This document shows positions 19,264 to 30,224 of a DNA stretch of 64,000 nucleotides, piece by piece. Positions within the stretch are counted from its first letter, which is position 1; each line of letters begins with the position of its first letter. Source of the DNA: Gnetum montanum (Eukaryota; Streptophyta; Gnetopsida; Gnetales; Gnetaceae); assembly GCA_015680685.1 (NCBI GenBank), contig MNCI01014538.1, forward strand, positions 324,784-388,783, in the 5' to 3' direction. Made by a program: the position numbers and the translations under genes. A model generated the notes under the pieces. The model was not told the origin of the DNA. It saw only the letters and a list, made by a program, of their open reading frames with translations, and made no database searches.

Positions 19264-19820
19264 TAATGAGTGGTCGAGGTACCCCTACATCCAACCATAT
19301 GAATCATGAAGCATTCATGTGGACTCTATGTCTTCTAGCACACTAGTCTTCAAGGAAGTGAACTTTGCCCTAATAGTCATTCGTTGTCTTCTCAATTACA
19401 CTTTGATGCACATGGCATGGTTAATTGTAATTAATGCATATGATTTTTATTATTTTATGTTTTATGCTCCTAGTGCTTAAAATAGAGAATTAAAGTATTT
19501 TAATAACTAATTTAATTCAACTAATTAACTAATCTCTAACTACTCCTAACATAAGCATCCTATCCCACTTTCCATACATGTCTTGAACCCACGTATCCAC
19601 TACTAGGGTTACCAAGTGCTATGCTACTAGGCAAACCAAGTAATAATGCCGCTAGGATTACTAAGCAAATACATGTTTACACTTGAAGCAGTTGTACTTA
19701 TGTGTTTAATCTATCTAGCTTAATTAATTAACTAATCACTTGAAATCTAATTTAGCTTAATTAATTACATAATCAATGAAAACAATAAATGCATAAATGA
19801 ATCATTAATCTATTCCAAGT
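19264..19820 (-). repeat. Element F 3' LTR, U5-proximal part
   Basis: It matches 41063-41641 of F's 5' LTR in sequence order, and ends CATTAATCTATTCCAAGT exactly where G begins. The missing part of this LTR resumes at 29877. Confidence 0.85.
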
Positions 19821-20652
19821 TGATGAACCACGATATTGGGACCATGATATCGCATCTGTAATATCGGGTTTGCAATGTCATAGCCTTCCAAGTGATATCG
19901 GGCATCCAATATCAGGACCTACCTCATTGCCTATAAATAAGAAGTGAGTGCACTTGGTTTTGGCAATTAGTCTTAGTCCCTTACCCAAACTCTTGCATTT
20001 TCTCCCTCTCAGAGTTAGAATTATTTGTACGTGCCCGTAGAAGGAGTCATACAGTAAACGGATCTTTATTCAAGCATTGTGTACCTGAGCACACCTTGTG
20101 TACAGCAATAAAGACGAACTTTGTGATAAACCTTGTAGCATTCAGAATAGATTAATTAATATTAATTATTATTACTTAATGATTTCTTTAGTTAATTAAT
20201 GTTCTCTCTCTCACCCTACAACTCTCCTAAGTAAGCACACTCAGTACAACCACTTTGAGCATGCGTGTAACACTTGGTAACCCAGTAATGATTAGCGTTT
20301 GGTAATCCCAGTAGTGTTGCACTAGTTCAAGATGTGTATGGCAAGTGAGAACGGATGCTAGTGTTAGGACTAGTTAAAGCCTAGTTGAGTAGTTAAATTA
20401 AATTAGTTACTTATCTCTCTCCTCCCTTTGTAGCACCAGGACATAAAAACATAAATGCCATAAAAATCATGTACCTCAAGTTTACTTAACCATACAATTG
20501 TGCTATACAAGTAAACTTGGAAAGACAATGATTAACTAACCCATCCTTGTTCCACAAAGGCACATAAGCACTTAGTCCTTGGAATTCGACCAGATCATGC
20601 ATGTATGCTCGTATTCGTATGGTTGAGTGTAGGGATACCTCACCGCTCATCA
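19821..20652 (+). repeat. Element G 5' LTR (832 bp)
   Basis: TGATGAA...CTCATCA ends. U3 carries diverged GATATC/GATATT units (19830-19910) before CTATAAATA (19931-19939). AATAAAGACGAA near 20109 is the likely polyadenylation signal. Confidence 0.9.
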
Positions 20653-20653
20653 T

Positions 20654-20671
20654 TGGCACCATTGCTAGGGA
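20654..20671 (+). promoter_or_regulatory. Element G primer-binding site (tRNA-Asp)
   Basis: TGGCACCATTGCTAGGGA lies one base after the LTR. It differs from the tRNA-Asp complement by transitions only. Confidence 0.8.
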
Positions 20672-20791
20672 GTTTGTTATTTGTGCACTAATTAGAGCTT
20701 AGGAAATCTTTGTCATCATTAGAATGAACCCTTAGGGTTGGTTATCTTACAAATAGTGAAACAAAGAATATTGTACATTGAATAGACAATT

Positions 20792-23123
20792 ATGTCTTCT
20801 TCTTCTTACGAGAGTGTTTCACCACCTAGGTCTGATACATGGAACAATCGGAGGCATAGTACACATGATAATCTACCAGTCCCTCAATAGTTTCACGTGG
20901 TATACGTTCATCCCAATGAATATGTACCAAAATTTACCTTTATCCTCCATCAGGATGAACAACTGTGTTGACAAGATTTAGAAGGTAACATAGTGTTACA
21001 TCCCGATCACTCAGTCCCAAGCATGCTTCTTCATCATCTCACACGAATTGGCATGCAGCACTTACAAGCAGAGTACGTTGTGCATGATCATGACTCAAGA
21101 GAGTAACCCATGGAGGCACAATGTCGAAGGGATCTACAATAGGAGAGACATCATGAATCCATGAAGGGTAAGTTGTCTTGGAATGCCCCGTATGTCATAA
21201 GTGAAAATGATGGTGGTGAACCTGCCTTAGGAGGTTTTCCACGAAATGATGTTCCTCCCATTGACTTTGGTCAAGGGGTTATGTATCAAAACCTTCATTT
21301 AACCATCCATAACCAGGTTCTAATACTAATGGACATAAAGGATCTGAAAAAGGAATGCACACACATGATAAAGGTGGACATGCTAATCATAACAGTGAGC
21401 AAGGTCGCAACCACCTAAGAGAAGGTAGCAGGCACCATCATGGTGATGGTCCTCCTTCTTCTTCACCTTCATCATCTTCTTCACCCTCTCCTTCAAGATT
21501 TGGATGTAGTCATAAGGGAAAAGACCTTGAGGATAATAGTAAGGGAAACGAAGGTCACAGAAGAAACAATCGAGAGAGGGCATGAGGGCATTCTAGAGAA
21601 TCACAACATGAAAGGAGGGAAAGTAGGGAACCACATAGGCATCATAGATGCCATAGACAATACAATCACGATGAGCCCCTACTTGCCATCCAAAGTATGC
21701 TAGACATAACTAAGGTTGTTAGAATTCTAACAAGGCACCAAAAAGATAGTAGGATCAAGAGATTAGACATGAATAATATCCCACAATTTGAAGGGGGATA
21801 CAACATTGATCCTCAAAATCATCTACAAGAATTTCATGATGCATGTGCCTTACAAAACATAGAAAATGAATGGCAAAAACTAAAGTTGTTCCCATGGACA
21901 CTAGTCAAAGAAGCGGAGAATTGGTATCGGTCCTTAGAACTAGAATCCATTTTTAGGTGGAGTACCATGTTAGAATTGTTCAACAATAAGTACCAAATGT
22001 ACTCCCGAGTGTCCAACCTGCGAAAGCAAATCCAAGGATGGAAACAAGGAGGACATGAACCCTTGGATGCTGCCATGGGCTAATATTATGCACTGTTACA
22101 TCATTGTCCTAGCCATGGTTATTCGTAGAGGGATCAACTATAGCATCTTATAGATGGGCTTAGGCATGAAACATGAATAACCCTTGGGACTTATGCCCAA
22201 GGAAGACTATCTGAGCTTAGGACCCATCAAGTACAGAGATTATTAGAGCAAGTTTTAAAGACGAAGGTGAGTTAAGGAAAAGAGAGAGTGCAATGAAATA
22301 TAACAGAGATCCTTCCCTCTGAAAGAAGGGAGTAAGATTTTGTGAGGATGAAGAAGAGTCACCACTCAAAGAGATGGTGAAGAGAAAAACTTTGCCTATT
22401 CAAAAGTTGGCATCGGAAGTATCGAAAAAGGTAGACCAAATGTGGGACTCCCTAAATAATAGATTTCAAACTGTTCTCAAAATAGTAGAGGAGTCTAGAG
22501 AGCAAGGTAGTGATCGTGGAAAGAGAAAAAAGAGAGAAGCTGAATATGCACATAACAAGGGTAAGGGCAAAGTTTCCATCATTGAAGAGGTTGTGGATTT
22601 AAATACAGACAATGATAATGAATGCAAGATATGCCAATATGACCATCCTAAGGGATGTTGCCCTGTAATCTCACATCTACAAGAGTTTGGGATGTATGCA
22701 CTCAACCCATGATTAAATAAAAGGCAAACACCCTGAAGGTTACCTTGTCCTCAAGGTAACCCAAGACAGTTCCACCAACCCTTGACATATTATCCAAGTG
22801 GAACTCCACCACAACCAAGTGAGCAGTATCAACAATGGTAGCACCCACAATCATGGGGAATGCCACCACCATGGCAACAATGTCCTTACCATCAACCTGA
22901 CTTGTATGGATATTACGTGCAACAGTTGATCTCTCCACGTGACTCTACTGGTCACAGTACTCCTCAACCTCACTACCAACCCCATGAGTATTATAAGACT
23001 CCTTCTCCTAAGGGTGATGTTTCACAAACATACCATCCTTCTCATATGGCTACATCTCTTTCATCCATATCTCCATTACTACCTACTCTAGCTATGCAGG
23101 GTGAGCTCCCTGCCCAACCGTAG
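20792..23123 (+). pseudogene. Element G gag
   Basis: Starts MSSSSYESVSPP at ATG 20792. It contains KFTFILHQDEQL, a Ser-rich linker (PPSSSPSSSSSPSPSRFG), a capsid-like core from SRIKRLDMNNIPQFEGGY to KEAENWYRSLELE, a knuckle-like CKICQYDHPKGCC (near 22623) and a Tyr/Pro-rich tail ending GELPAQP. The reading passes through all three frames, and stops include TAG for Gln. The spacing of the knuckle is CX2CX3HX3C rather than the usual CX2CX4HX4C. Confidence 0.85.
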
Positions 23124-23180
23124 CAACGTAACACTACGAGGGCTATTAACTCTCAATCTACTATTGGTTCTAACAACTGC

Positions 23181-24110
23181 ATGAAGAAAAGACCTTTCTT
23201 TAGAACCAATAATCCAACTAAGTCCTTGCAACCACAAGTGGTTAATCCCTTAGACACCTCATTACTAATCAAAACTTTGGAACTCCCTTCAAACCAAACA
23301 CCACGCCCAATGCATACGTTCATGTTAACTCATGCCATCACAAATTGGATAAAATCTGGCCATCTTCCTAAGAAATTCTCTGATCCTGGGAGTCCTCTTA
23401 TATATCTACAAATCACTAGGAATGAGCCATGCAAAGCCTTTTTGGATTCAGATTCTAGGATCAACTTAATTTCCCAAGAAATGTACAAGGCTTGGATCCT
23501 ACCTCCACTAAAAAAGAGTAACATTCATTTAGAGCTGGCTGACCAATTCATGACTATCCCATTAGGACTGGTGCAACACATTGTTATCATTTTTTGTGGA
23601 TGGTCATATCTAGCTGACTTCCTAGTGATTCAAGTTAACAATGGTAAGGGGGACTTCCCAATCATAATGGGAAGAGCATGGCTAAGCACAATCGACGCAC
23701 ACCTAGGAATCCATGATCTTTCCCTGGAAATATCAAAGGAAAGTACATTTGGAAAGATCAAGAAGAAGAAAGTTCCATGCATCGCATACAATGACACAGG
23801 GTGTAATTGTGTGTAGAAGTCATGGTTTGTACAACGTTTAACATTGCCTACATGCAATCAGTGTGCACAAGTGAATAATATACAAAGATTCCTATATGCA
23901 GTAGTCACAAGACAAGAAGGCACCAAGTGGCTAATAGTTGATCAAGAGAGTAGTTCAACTATATGCATGGAACCAATTGAGGGTCTGACTTGCACTTACA
24001 TTGATAGCATAGACACATTAGAGTAGGTCCATCGCCAACTTCCAAGTCTTGACATTAAAAATATCAACTAGGGGAAGTTAAAAATTCCTGATAAGTTTAA
24101 GTAGGAGCCC
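23181..24110 (+). pseudogene. Element G protease
   Basis: An open stretch of 211 codons (23181-23816) contains the aspartic protease core CKAFLDSDSRINLIS, where the DSG triad reads DSD. The flap and C-terminal parts follow (PLGLVQH, FLVIQVNNGKGDFPIIMGR-WLSTIDAHL). The sequence continues to 24110 as a poorly conserved linker to RT. The same region has DSS in F. The enzyme would be inactive here. Confidence 0.8.
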
Positions 24111-24125
24111 CTTGAGTAAAAACCA

Positions 24126-25096
24126 TTGCCCATTGGTATGGAATACACGTTTCTCAAGAATGGAAAATTGGTAATTATTAATGATAAGCTTGCTCCACAA
24201 CAAAAAGAAAGACTACTAAAGATAATAAATAAATGGTCAAAAGCCTTTGCTTGGTCATATCCTAAACTAACAAGAATAGATCTCAGGATATGCCAACATA
24301 GAATTTACACCGACCCCTCCATGAAGCCTCGAAGATAACCGCAAAGGTGACTTAACCCAAAGCTTAAGCAAGTAGTTAAGGAAGAAATCAAACAGCTTCT
24401 AAAAGCTGGGTTCATATACCCCATTGCTGATAGTGAATGGGTTAGTCCCTTAGCTATTGTGCCCAAAAAGGGAGGTAAATGAAGGGTGTGCATAGCTTTT
24501 AGGCTACTAAATATGGCAACATTCAAAGACCACTTTTCATTGCCATTCGTCGACCAATTCTTATACACCGTTATCGCTACTATAGTTTTCTAGATGGGTA
24601 CAATTGGTACAACCAAATACAAATAGCCCCAGAAGACCAAGCCTAGACTACATTCACCAGTCCTTAGGGAACATTTGCATACAAACAGATGTCGTTTGGC
24701 TTGTGCAATGCCCCTGCAACATTTCAATGATTAGTTCTAAGCATATTCCAGCAATAGATAGGAAATGGTGTGGAGGTCTTCATGGATGACTTTTCCACCT
24801 ACGGAGAGAACTTTGATCAAGCCTTGGACCGATTAGAGCAAGTACTAAAATAATGTGTAGAAACCAACTTAAGGCTCAACTAGAAAAAAAGCAATTTAAT
24901 GGTCCAAGAAGGCATTGTACAAGGGCATAAGATTTTGCAAACAAGGATAGAGGTAGACCCTAAAAATATCAAAGTTATCCAAGGAATTACTCGACAACCT
25001 GAAACTATAAAGAATATTCGGTCACTTCTTGGACACACTGACTATTATAAATGCTTTATTGAGAACTTTTCAAAGGTTGCAAAACCATTAGTTTAA
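24126..25096 (+). pseudogene. Element G reverse transcriptase
   Basis: It opens with PIGMEYTFLKNGKL and QKERLLKIINKWSKAFAWSY. Then come VKEEIKQLLKAGFIYPIADSEWVSP and AIVPKKGGK. The catalytic box is VFMDDFSTYGE at 24776-24808 (FMDD at 24779-24790), a form typical of the Athila/Tat branch. The connection has IRSLLGHTDYYKCFIENFS. There are at least two frame changes and several stops, but the catalytic aspartates survive. Confidence 0.87.
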
Positions 25097-25642
25097 CTAA
25101 TGAAAAAGGATGTACCTTTTGAATGGACCAAGGAACGTGAATTAGCTTTCCAAACTTTAAAACAGAAGCTTGTAGAAACACCTATTCTACAAGCTCCTAA
25201 CTGGTCTAGACCATTCCACATAATGACTAATGCATCCAACTATGCTTTAGGCACTATACTTACATAGTTAGATGATCAAAAATGTTCTTATTACATCCAT
25301 TGTGCAAGTAGAAGTATTGCTGGTGCACAACGTAACTACACTACAACAGAGAAAGAGTTAATGGTTGTAATGTTTGCACTAGAAAAATTTAGGCACTATG
25401 TATTAGGTTATAAGGTATTTGTACATACGGATCATAGTGCAATATGGTTCCTAATGAATAAACCAATGGTGAGCCCTCGCATTATACGATGGCTTGTAAT
25501 CTTACAGGAGTTCGATCATACGATGATTGATCATAAAGATACCACGAACGTTGTTGCTGATCATTTATCTCAGTTGCAATGGGACAACAAAGAGGATGAG
25601 TATCCAATTTTTGATCATTTCCCTGATAACTCCTCTTTGTAG
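25097..25642 (+). pseudogene. Element G RNase H
   Basis: FEWTKERELAFQTLK, then TNASNYALGTIL, KCSYYIHCASRSIAGAQ, YTTTEKELMVVMFALEKF, HTDHSAIWFLMNK and ADHLSQL follow the usual Ty3/gypsy RNase H order. The first catalytic Asp is changed (TNAS for TDAS). The glutamate (TEKEL) and the later Asp (HTDH) remain. The stretch 25361-25642 is open. Confidence 0.87.
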
Positions 25643-25699
25643 GTGTAGTAACTAATTAATTGATCATAGAGACAAACTGATATAGTAGTATCCTCACCT

Positions 25700-26700
25700 A
25701 CCTCCTTATACAACAAACACCAAAAGAGTTAGACACTAAAAAGAAATAACAGTTTCTTCACCAAGCCAAGTATTTTATGAAAATCAATGAGCAACTTTAT
25801 AAAGTATGTCCCGATGGCTTGGTTCAATGGTGTATTCCCAATATAAATTAACTACGAGTTCTCCAAGATGCTCATGAGGGTCCTTGTGGGGGTCATTATG
25901 CTAGGAGATGAACAGCCATTAAAATCCTTCTTACAGGATATTATTGGCCTACATTTTTTTGGGATTCCCATCATTTCATCTAATCTTGTGAGTGCTATCA
26001 ACGTAATGGAGGAATGACTGCTAGAATGGAGGGTCTACAACAATGGATTCAACTGTTAGAACCCTTCGACATATGGGGAATTGATTTTATGGGGCCTATT
26101 ACACCAGTGTCCAATGGAAAAGCCTACATCATTGTTATTGTTGACTACTTTACAAAATGGGAAAAAGTAGCCACTATTAAGGATTTTACATCATCTATAG
26201 CTACATAATTTGTTCAACAAAAAATCATAAATAGGTTTGGTGTGCCTCGTGCACTTATTTCTGACAATGACATACATTTTATAGGTGCAACTTTTTGGAA
26301 GCTAATGCAACGCTTAGGGGTTGAGCATAAACTAACTACACCATATCACCCCCAAGCGAATGGTCAAGCTGAGGTCACTGATAGGGAGATTACAAAAATA
26401 TTGACAAGAACTATTAGCAAGTATAAGCGAGATTGGAGCACCAAATTGAACAATGCTCTTTGGGCATACCGCTCCACATGGAAACTCCCTATAGGCTACT
26501 CTCCCTATGAGTTAGTGTACAGTAAATTACCAACGCTTCCTATTTAGGCTGAACTCCGTACACTATCTATGGCTTGTGATCTCAACCTTGACCTTGATCT
26601 AGCACAAAAAGAATGATTAATGACCCTTAACCTGCTAGATGAGAACTAATTAGCTACCCTGTCATCTAATGAATTGCACAAGGTCTTCAATAAATGATGT
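25700..26700 (+). pseudogene. Element G integrase
   Basis: The zinc-binding region (DAHEGPCGGHYARR, then CECYQRNGG) is at about 25868-26010. The catalytic core has WGIDFMGPI, ISDNDIHF and NGQAEVTDREI, so the D, D and E residues are all present. It continues WAYRSTWKLPIGYSPYELVY. Stops at 26208 and 26545 and a few elsewhere break the frame. This is the best-preserved integrase among the gypsy copies. Confidence 0.88.
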
Positions 26701-27012
26701 CATTACCAAAGGATTAGAAAACTTAAATATCAACCAGGAGATAAGGTTCTCTACTAGAATCCCATACATGTGCCACAACAAACCAAATTTCAAATGTTGT
26801 GGGAAGGACCTTATATTATTCATGCAACTTTTCCTTCAAGAGCCATGATGATTTACAAACTTGAGAACTTGGACAAGAAACTATTGGTCAACATCCAAAA
26901 AACCGAACCTTTCCATGAGCCTAGGATAGCCGGTACCAATGCTACCTCTATTGGTGGACAACCTTGCTCATTATTTCGGATCTCCTCCCTCCAACTTAGT
27001 CATGGGGGATAG
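26701..27012 (+). pseudogene. Element G integrase C-terminal domain and pol end
   Basis: QGDKV-like sequence, then QTKFQMLWEGPYIIHATFPSRA and LVNIQKTEPFHEP, form the usual post-integrase tail. It ends just after AGTCATGGGGGATAGG (26999-27014). The same block ends pol in C, E, F and I. Confidence 0.75.
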
Positions 27013-28308
27013 GCCACCAATGCTAATCATTCTTAGCCCTCAATTTCTTTCTCATTTTTGTTTTAAATATTTCTTTAAATTTACTTATTTTTATTTTCAT
27101 TTTTGTTTTTCACCATCGTTCTTTGCTTGTTTAATTTACTTTGATTCATCATACAATAAGTGCTCATGATGGTGGATTGTATTATAATGATGTTGGTTGC
27201 TAATGTTTGGTTTTTACCTTTAATTCTCAATGATAACACTAAGATATGGTTTCTTTTGATAAAATAGGCAATGCTTCCACATCATCCATTCATCCACTCA
27301 ACTCTATCATCTCCCTTGGCTTTGGAGTTGTATTGCCCCTTTTTTCTACGTAAACTTATTAATGAATTGGTGGCTTGGTATTCTTAAAACCAAGAAAGGA
27401 CTCAATGGTTGAAAAGGGTGTGACTTCAAGGGGATTCGATGCACTTGTGTTGGCTATTCTCTTGGGGACTTGGATGCTTTTCATGGGTTTTCTGCCATTT
27501 TGCCATTGACCTATTATCAGAAAGTTGAGTGAAAAAATAAATAATAATAATAAGCCTTTGCATGGTGTGGTTCTCATGTAAAAAAAAGTGGGAATTCAAA
27601 GCACACCCCTTAGACATAATAAAGAAATATGGGGCTACAAGCACTAGTTATGGAACTGGAAAGACATGTTACCCATGCCTGAAGGTTCCCTCTAACTAAG
27701 GCCCTTTCTCGCTTCCTACTTCTCCATCTAACTCTTCTTGGAATGGTGGTGACTCTTTGGGGAAGCATTCTTATTGCTTCATGAGGATGGATTGGTCAAG
27801 TGTATTGATGTGAGGTTACTAGATGTAGTTGGTCTGAGTCCAGATTTGGAATGAGTTCTACTCAGTCACCTTAACCATAAAATATACAAGGGACTTTACA
27901 CAACCTTACTTTTGGGATTCCATTCCATCTTCTCCTCTCCATCTTTCTTCCCATTTTCCACCTCATTTCTGGTTTTATGATTAGTCCATATTTTGGTTGA
28001 TGCATTTTTTTCCTTGGTAAATTCTTATGGGTAAGCTTTTAACCCTTGTTCCATGTGTCATTCTTAGAGCCTACGAATGCTTTGGTTTGTGGGTTTGTCA
28101 GAGCATAAAAGGCATAAGCCTGCTTTAGGGAGGACCCACTAACATTCCTTTATGGTGCAATTGTTAAATTCTTTCTTTTTAACGTTCTTTGCAATCAACC
28201 ATTTCTCATTTCATCCCCATCCATGACATTGATTTTATTGGCTTTGCCATTGTTATTTTTCCCATCTTTCTTGTTCCTTCTATTTTTTCCATCTTATTGC
28301 TACCAGAA
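27013..28308 (+). other. Element G long non-coding block with conserved islands
   Basis: T-rich start, then GGGTGTGACTTCAAGGGGAT (27418), one copy of CATGTTACCCATGCCTGAAG (27665-27684) and CCTGCTTTAGGGAGGACCCA (28119-28138). Each island has a counterpart in A, and some in E and F. No sizeable sense ORF. It lacks a clear TATA box where A, F and I have one. Confidence 0.6.
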
Positions 28309-28519
28309 GTTCGCTCTTAGTCACGAGGGCCCTATCACAAATTTTTCCCATTCTACTACTTGTTTCACCCCTACACCTCAAGTAGTCACCAGTAATAAAC
28401 CTCTAACCTAGTATCTGCCATAACCACAACTCAGCCAATGTGCTTTATATTAAGGCAAGGTATCAACTGCATTGTGGTTTATCTATCCTTGCTAATTTGT
28501 GACTATGTTGTGTGTGCAG
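28309..28519 (+). other. Element G probable intron (211 nt)
   Basis: The donor is weak (AGAA|GTTCGC at 28309) but aligns with those of C and F. The branch site TGCTAAT (A at 28495) lies 24 nt before TGTGTGTGCAG ending at 28519, which abuts an ATG. TTAGTCACGAGGG (the G-rich block) follows the donor. Confidence 0.45.
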
Positions 28520-28740
28520 ATGACAATCATATGAACAATGAACTAGGATAGGAGGGAGCACTCATGATGGACTAGAGTTGGAGCATTTACGAAAAGAAAC
28601 AAGTTTGGTCACGTGACTATGGATAAACAATAGAAGCCACAATCTCAACATCAGCAGCAACATGCCTCATTTTTTCTCTCTCTCTTCAAGTTGTCAAATA
28701 AGGACCTAGATGTCATTTATGTACGGTGTCCACCACAATG
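28520..28740 (+). pseudogene. Element G remnant of the short ORF after the acceptor
   Basis: The ATG follows AG directly. The frame has several stops but retains similarity to element C's short ORF: VGAFT for DGALT, ASFFLSLF for TSFSLSSS, and SNKDL for SNKGL. It includes a Gln/His-rich stretch (QSQHQQQHA). Confidence 0.35.
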
Positions 28741-28834
28741 GGCATGAACACTAATCTTGTAATATGCTTTTAAATCTGTTCACTGAACACTTTAAGTCTA
28801 TCATCCTGTTCCACTGTCAGTGTTATTTAGTCAA

Positions 28835-28901
28835 TAATCCCATACCTTCCCAATATTTTGTAAGGAACTCGAGGATGAGTTTTCATTTAGTCATGGGGGT
28901 A
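28835..28901 (+). promoter_or_regulatory. Element G conserved pre-LTR block and polypurine tract
   Basis: CAATAATCCCATACCTTCCC, GGAACTCGAGGATGAGTTTT and AGTCATGGGGGTA precede the 3' LTR. Close versions occur in A, C and F. Confidence 0.65.
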
Positions 28902-29275
28902 TGATGAATCGTGATATCAGGTCTGCGATATTGGAGCCTTCCAAGTGGTATCAGGCATTCGATATCTGGACCTGCCTTGTTACCTATATATAAGAGGTAA
29001 GCGCACTTGGTTTTGGAAATTAATCTTAGTCCCTTACCCAAACTCTTGCCTTTTCTTCCTCTCAGAGTTAGAATTATTTCTGCGTGCCTGTAGTAGGAGT
29101 CATAAAGTGAATGGATCTTTATTTGAGCATTGTGTACCTAAGCACACCTTGTGTACGACAATAAATACGAACTTTGTGATAAACCTTGTAGCATTCAGAA
29201 TAGATTAATTAATGTTAATTACTGTTACTTAATGCTTTCCTTAGTTAATTAATGTTATCTCTCTCACCCTACAAC
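28902..29275 (+). repeat. Element G 3' LTR, first 374 bp
   Basis: It begins TGATGAATCGTGATATC and has a TATA box CTATATATA at 28983-28991. It matches the 5' LTR of G up to the assembly gap. Confidence 0.88.
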
Positions 29276-29876
29276 NNNNNNNNNNNNNNNNNNNNNNNNN
29301 NNNNNNNNNNNNNNNNNNNNNNNNNNNNNNNNNNNNNNNNNNNNNNNNNNNNNNNNNNNNNNNNNNNNNNNNNNNNNNNNNNNNNNNNNNNNNNNNNNNN
29401 NNNNNNNNNNNNNNNNNNNNNNNNNNNNNNNNNNNNNNNNNNNNNNNNNNNNNNNNNNNNNNNNNNNNNNNNNNNNNNNNNNNNNNNNNNNNNNNNNNNN
29501 NNNNNNNNNNNNNNNNNNNNNNNNNNNNNNNNNNNNNNNNNNNNNNNNNNNNNNNNNNNNNNNNNNNNNNNNNNNNNNNNNNNNNNNNNNNNNNNNNNNN
29601 NNNNNNNNNNNNNNNNNNNNNNNNNNNNNNNNNNNNNNNNNNNNNNNNNNNNNNNNNNNNNNNNNNNNNNNNNNNNNNNNNNNNNNNNNNNNNNNNNNNN
29701 NNNNNNNNNNNNNNNNNNNNNNNNNNNNNNNNNNNNNNNNNNNNNNNNNNNNNNNNNNNNNNNNNNNNNNNNNNNNNNNNNNNNNNNNNNNNNNNNNNNN
29801 NNNNNNNNNNNNNNNNNNNNNNNNNNNNNNNNNNNNNNNNNNNNNNNNNNNNNNNNNNNNNNNNNNNNNNNNNNNN
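29276..29876. other. Assembly gap (601 N)
   Basis: From the flanks it should contain the last roughly 460 bp of G's 3' LTR, G's right TSD and about 220 bp of F's 3' LTR. The sum (about 680 bp) is close to the gap size. Confidence 0.9.
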
Positions 29877-29989
29877 CTATGTCAATGGGGTCCCATAGAT
29901 GTGGCAAATGCTATGTTGATGTGGCCCTATTGATGGGGCAACACCATGTAGACAAGGCCTCGTCGATGTGACATAATGACAATTTTTCA
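29877..29989 (-). repeat. Element F 3' LTR, U3 start
   Basis: It matches the outer end of F's 5' LTR (41866-42007), with repeated motifs of the GATGTGGCC/GATGGGGC type. On the minus strand it begins TGAAAAATTGTC after the G-rich tract. Confidence 0.8.
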
Positions 29990-30003
29990 TACCCCTGTGA
30001 CTA
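29990..30003 (-). promoter_or_regulatory. Element F polypurine tract
   Basis: Minus strand AGTCACAGGGGTA, directly before the LTR. It is preceded by the same CAATAATCCCATACCTTCCC block as in G. Confidence 0.6.
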
Positions 30004-30224
30004 AATGAAAATTCATCCTTGAGCTCCTTTACAAAATTGGGAAGGTATGGGATTATTGAATGACTCTTAACATAACAAACTAACTTGACAAAATTGAGTT
30101 TCCAAGTGTATAAATCAACATCATTAAAAAAATTGTAATGTTCATGACACAAAATTGAACACCATAACATGACTACTCAAAACTAGACAATGCATCCTTT
30201 GATGGCATAAGATGGCTGTGAAGA

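Larger units (their letters stand above)
19821..29275 (+). mobile_element. Element G: Athila-like element with complete gag-pol order
   Basis: A plus-strand element that starts TGATGAACC and has a 5' LTR, tRNA-Asp PBS, gag, protease, RT, RNase H, integrase, a long non-coding block, a splice-acceptor-like site, a G-rich tract and a 3' LTR that runs into the gap. It lacks the aORF. Its expected end is near 29733 if both LTRs are equal, giving about 9.9 kb. It inserted in F's 3' LTR. Confidence 0.9.
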
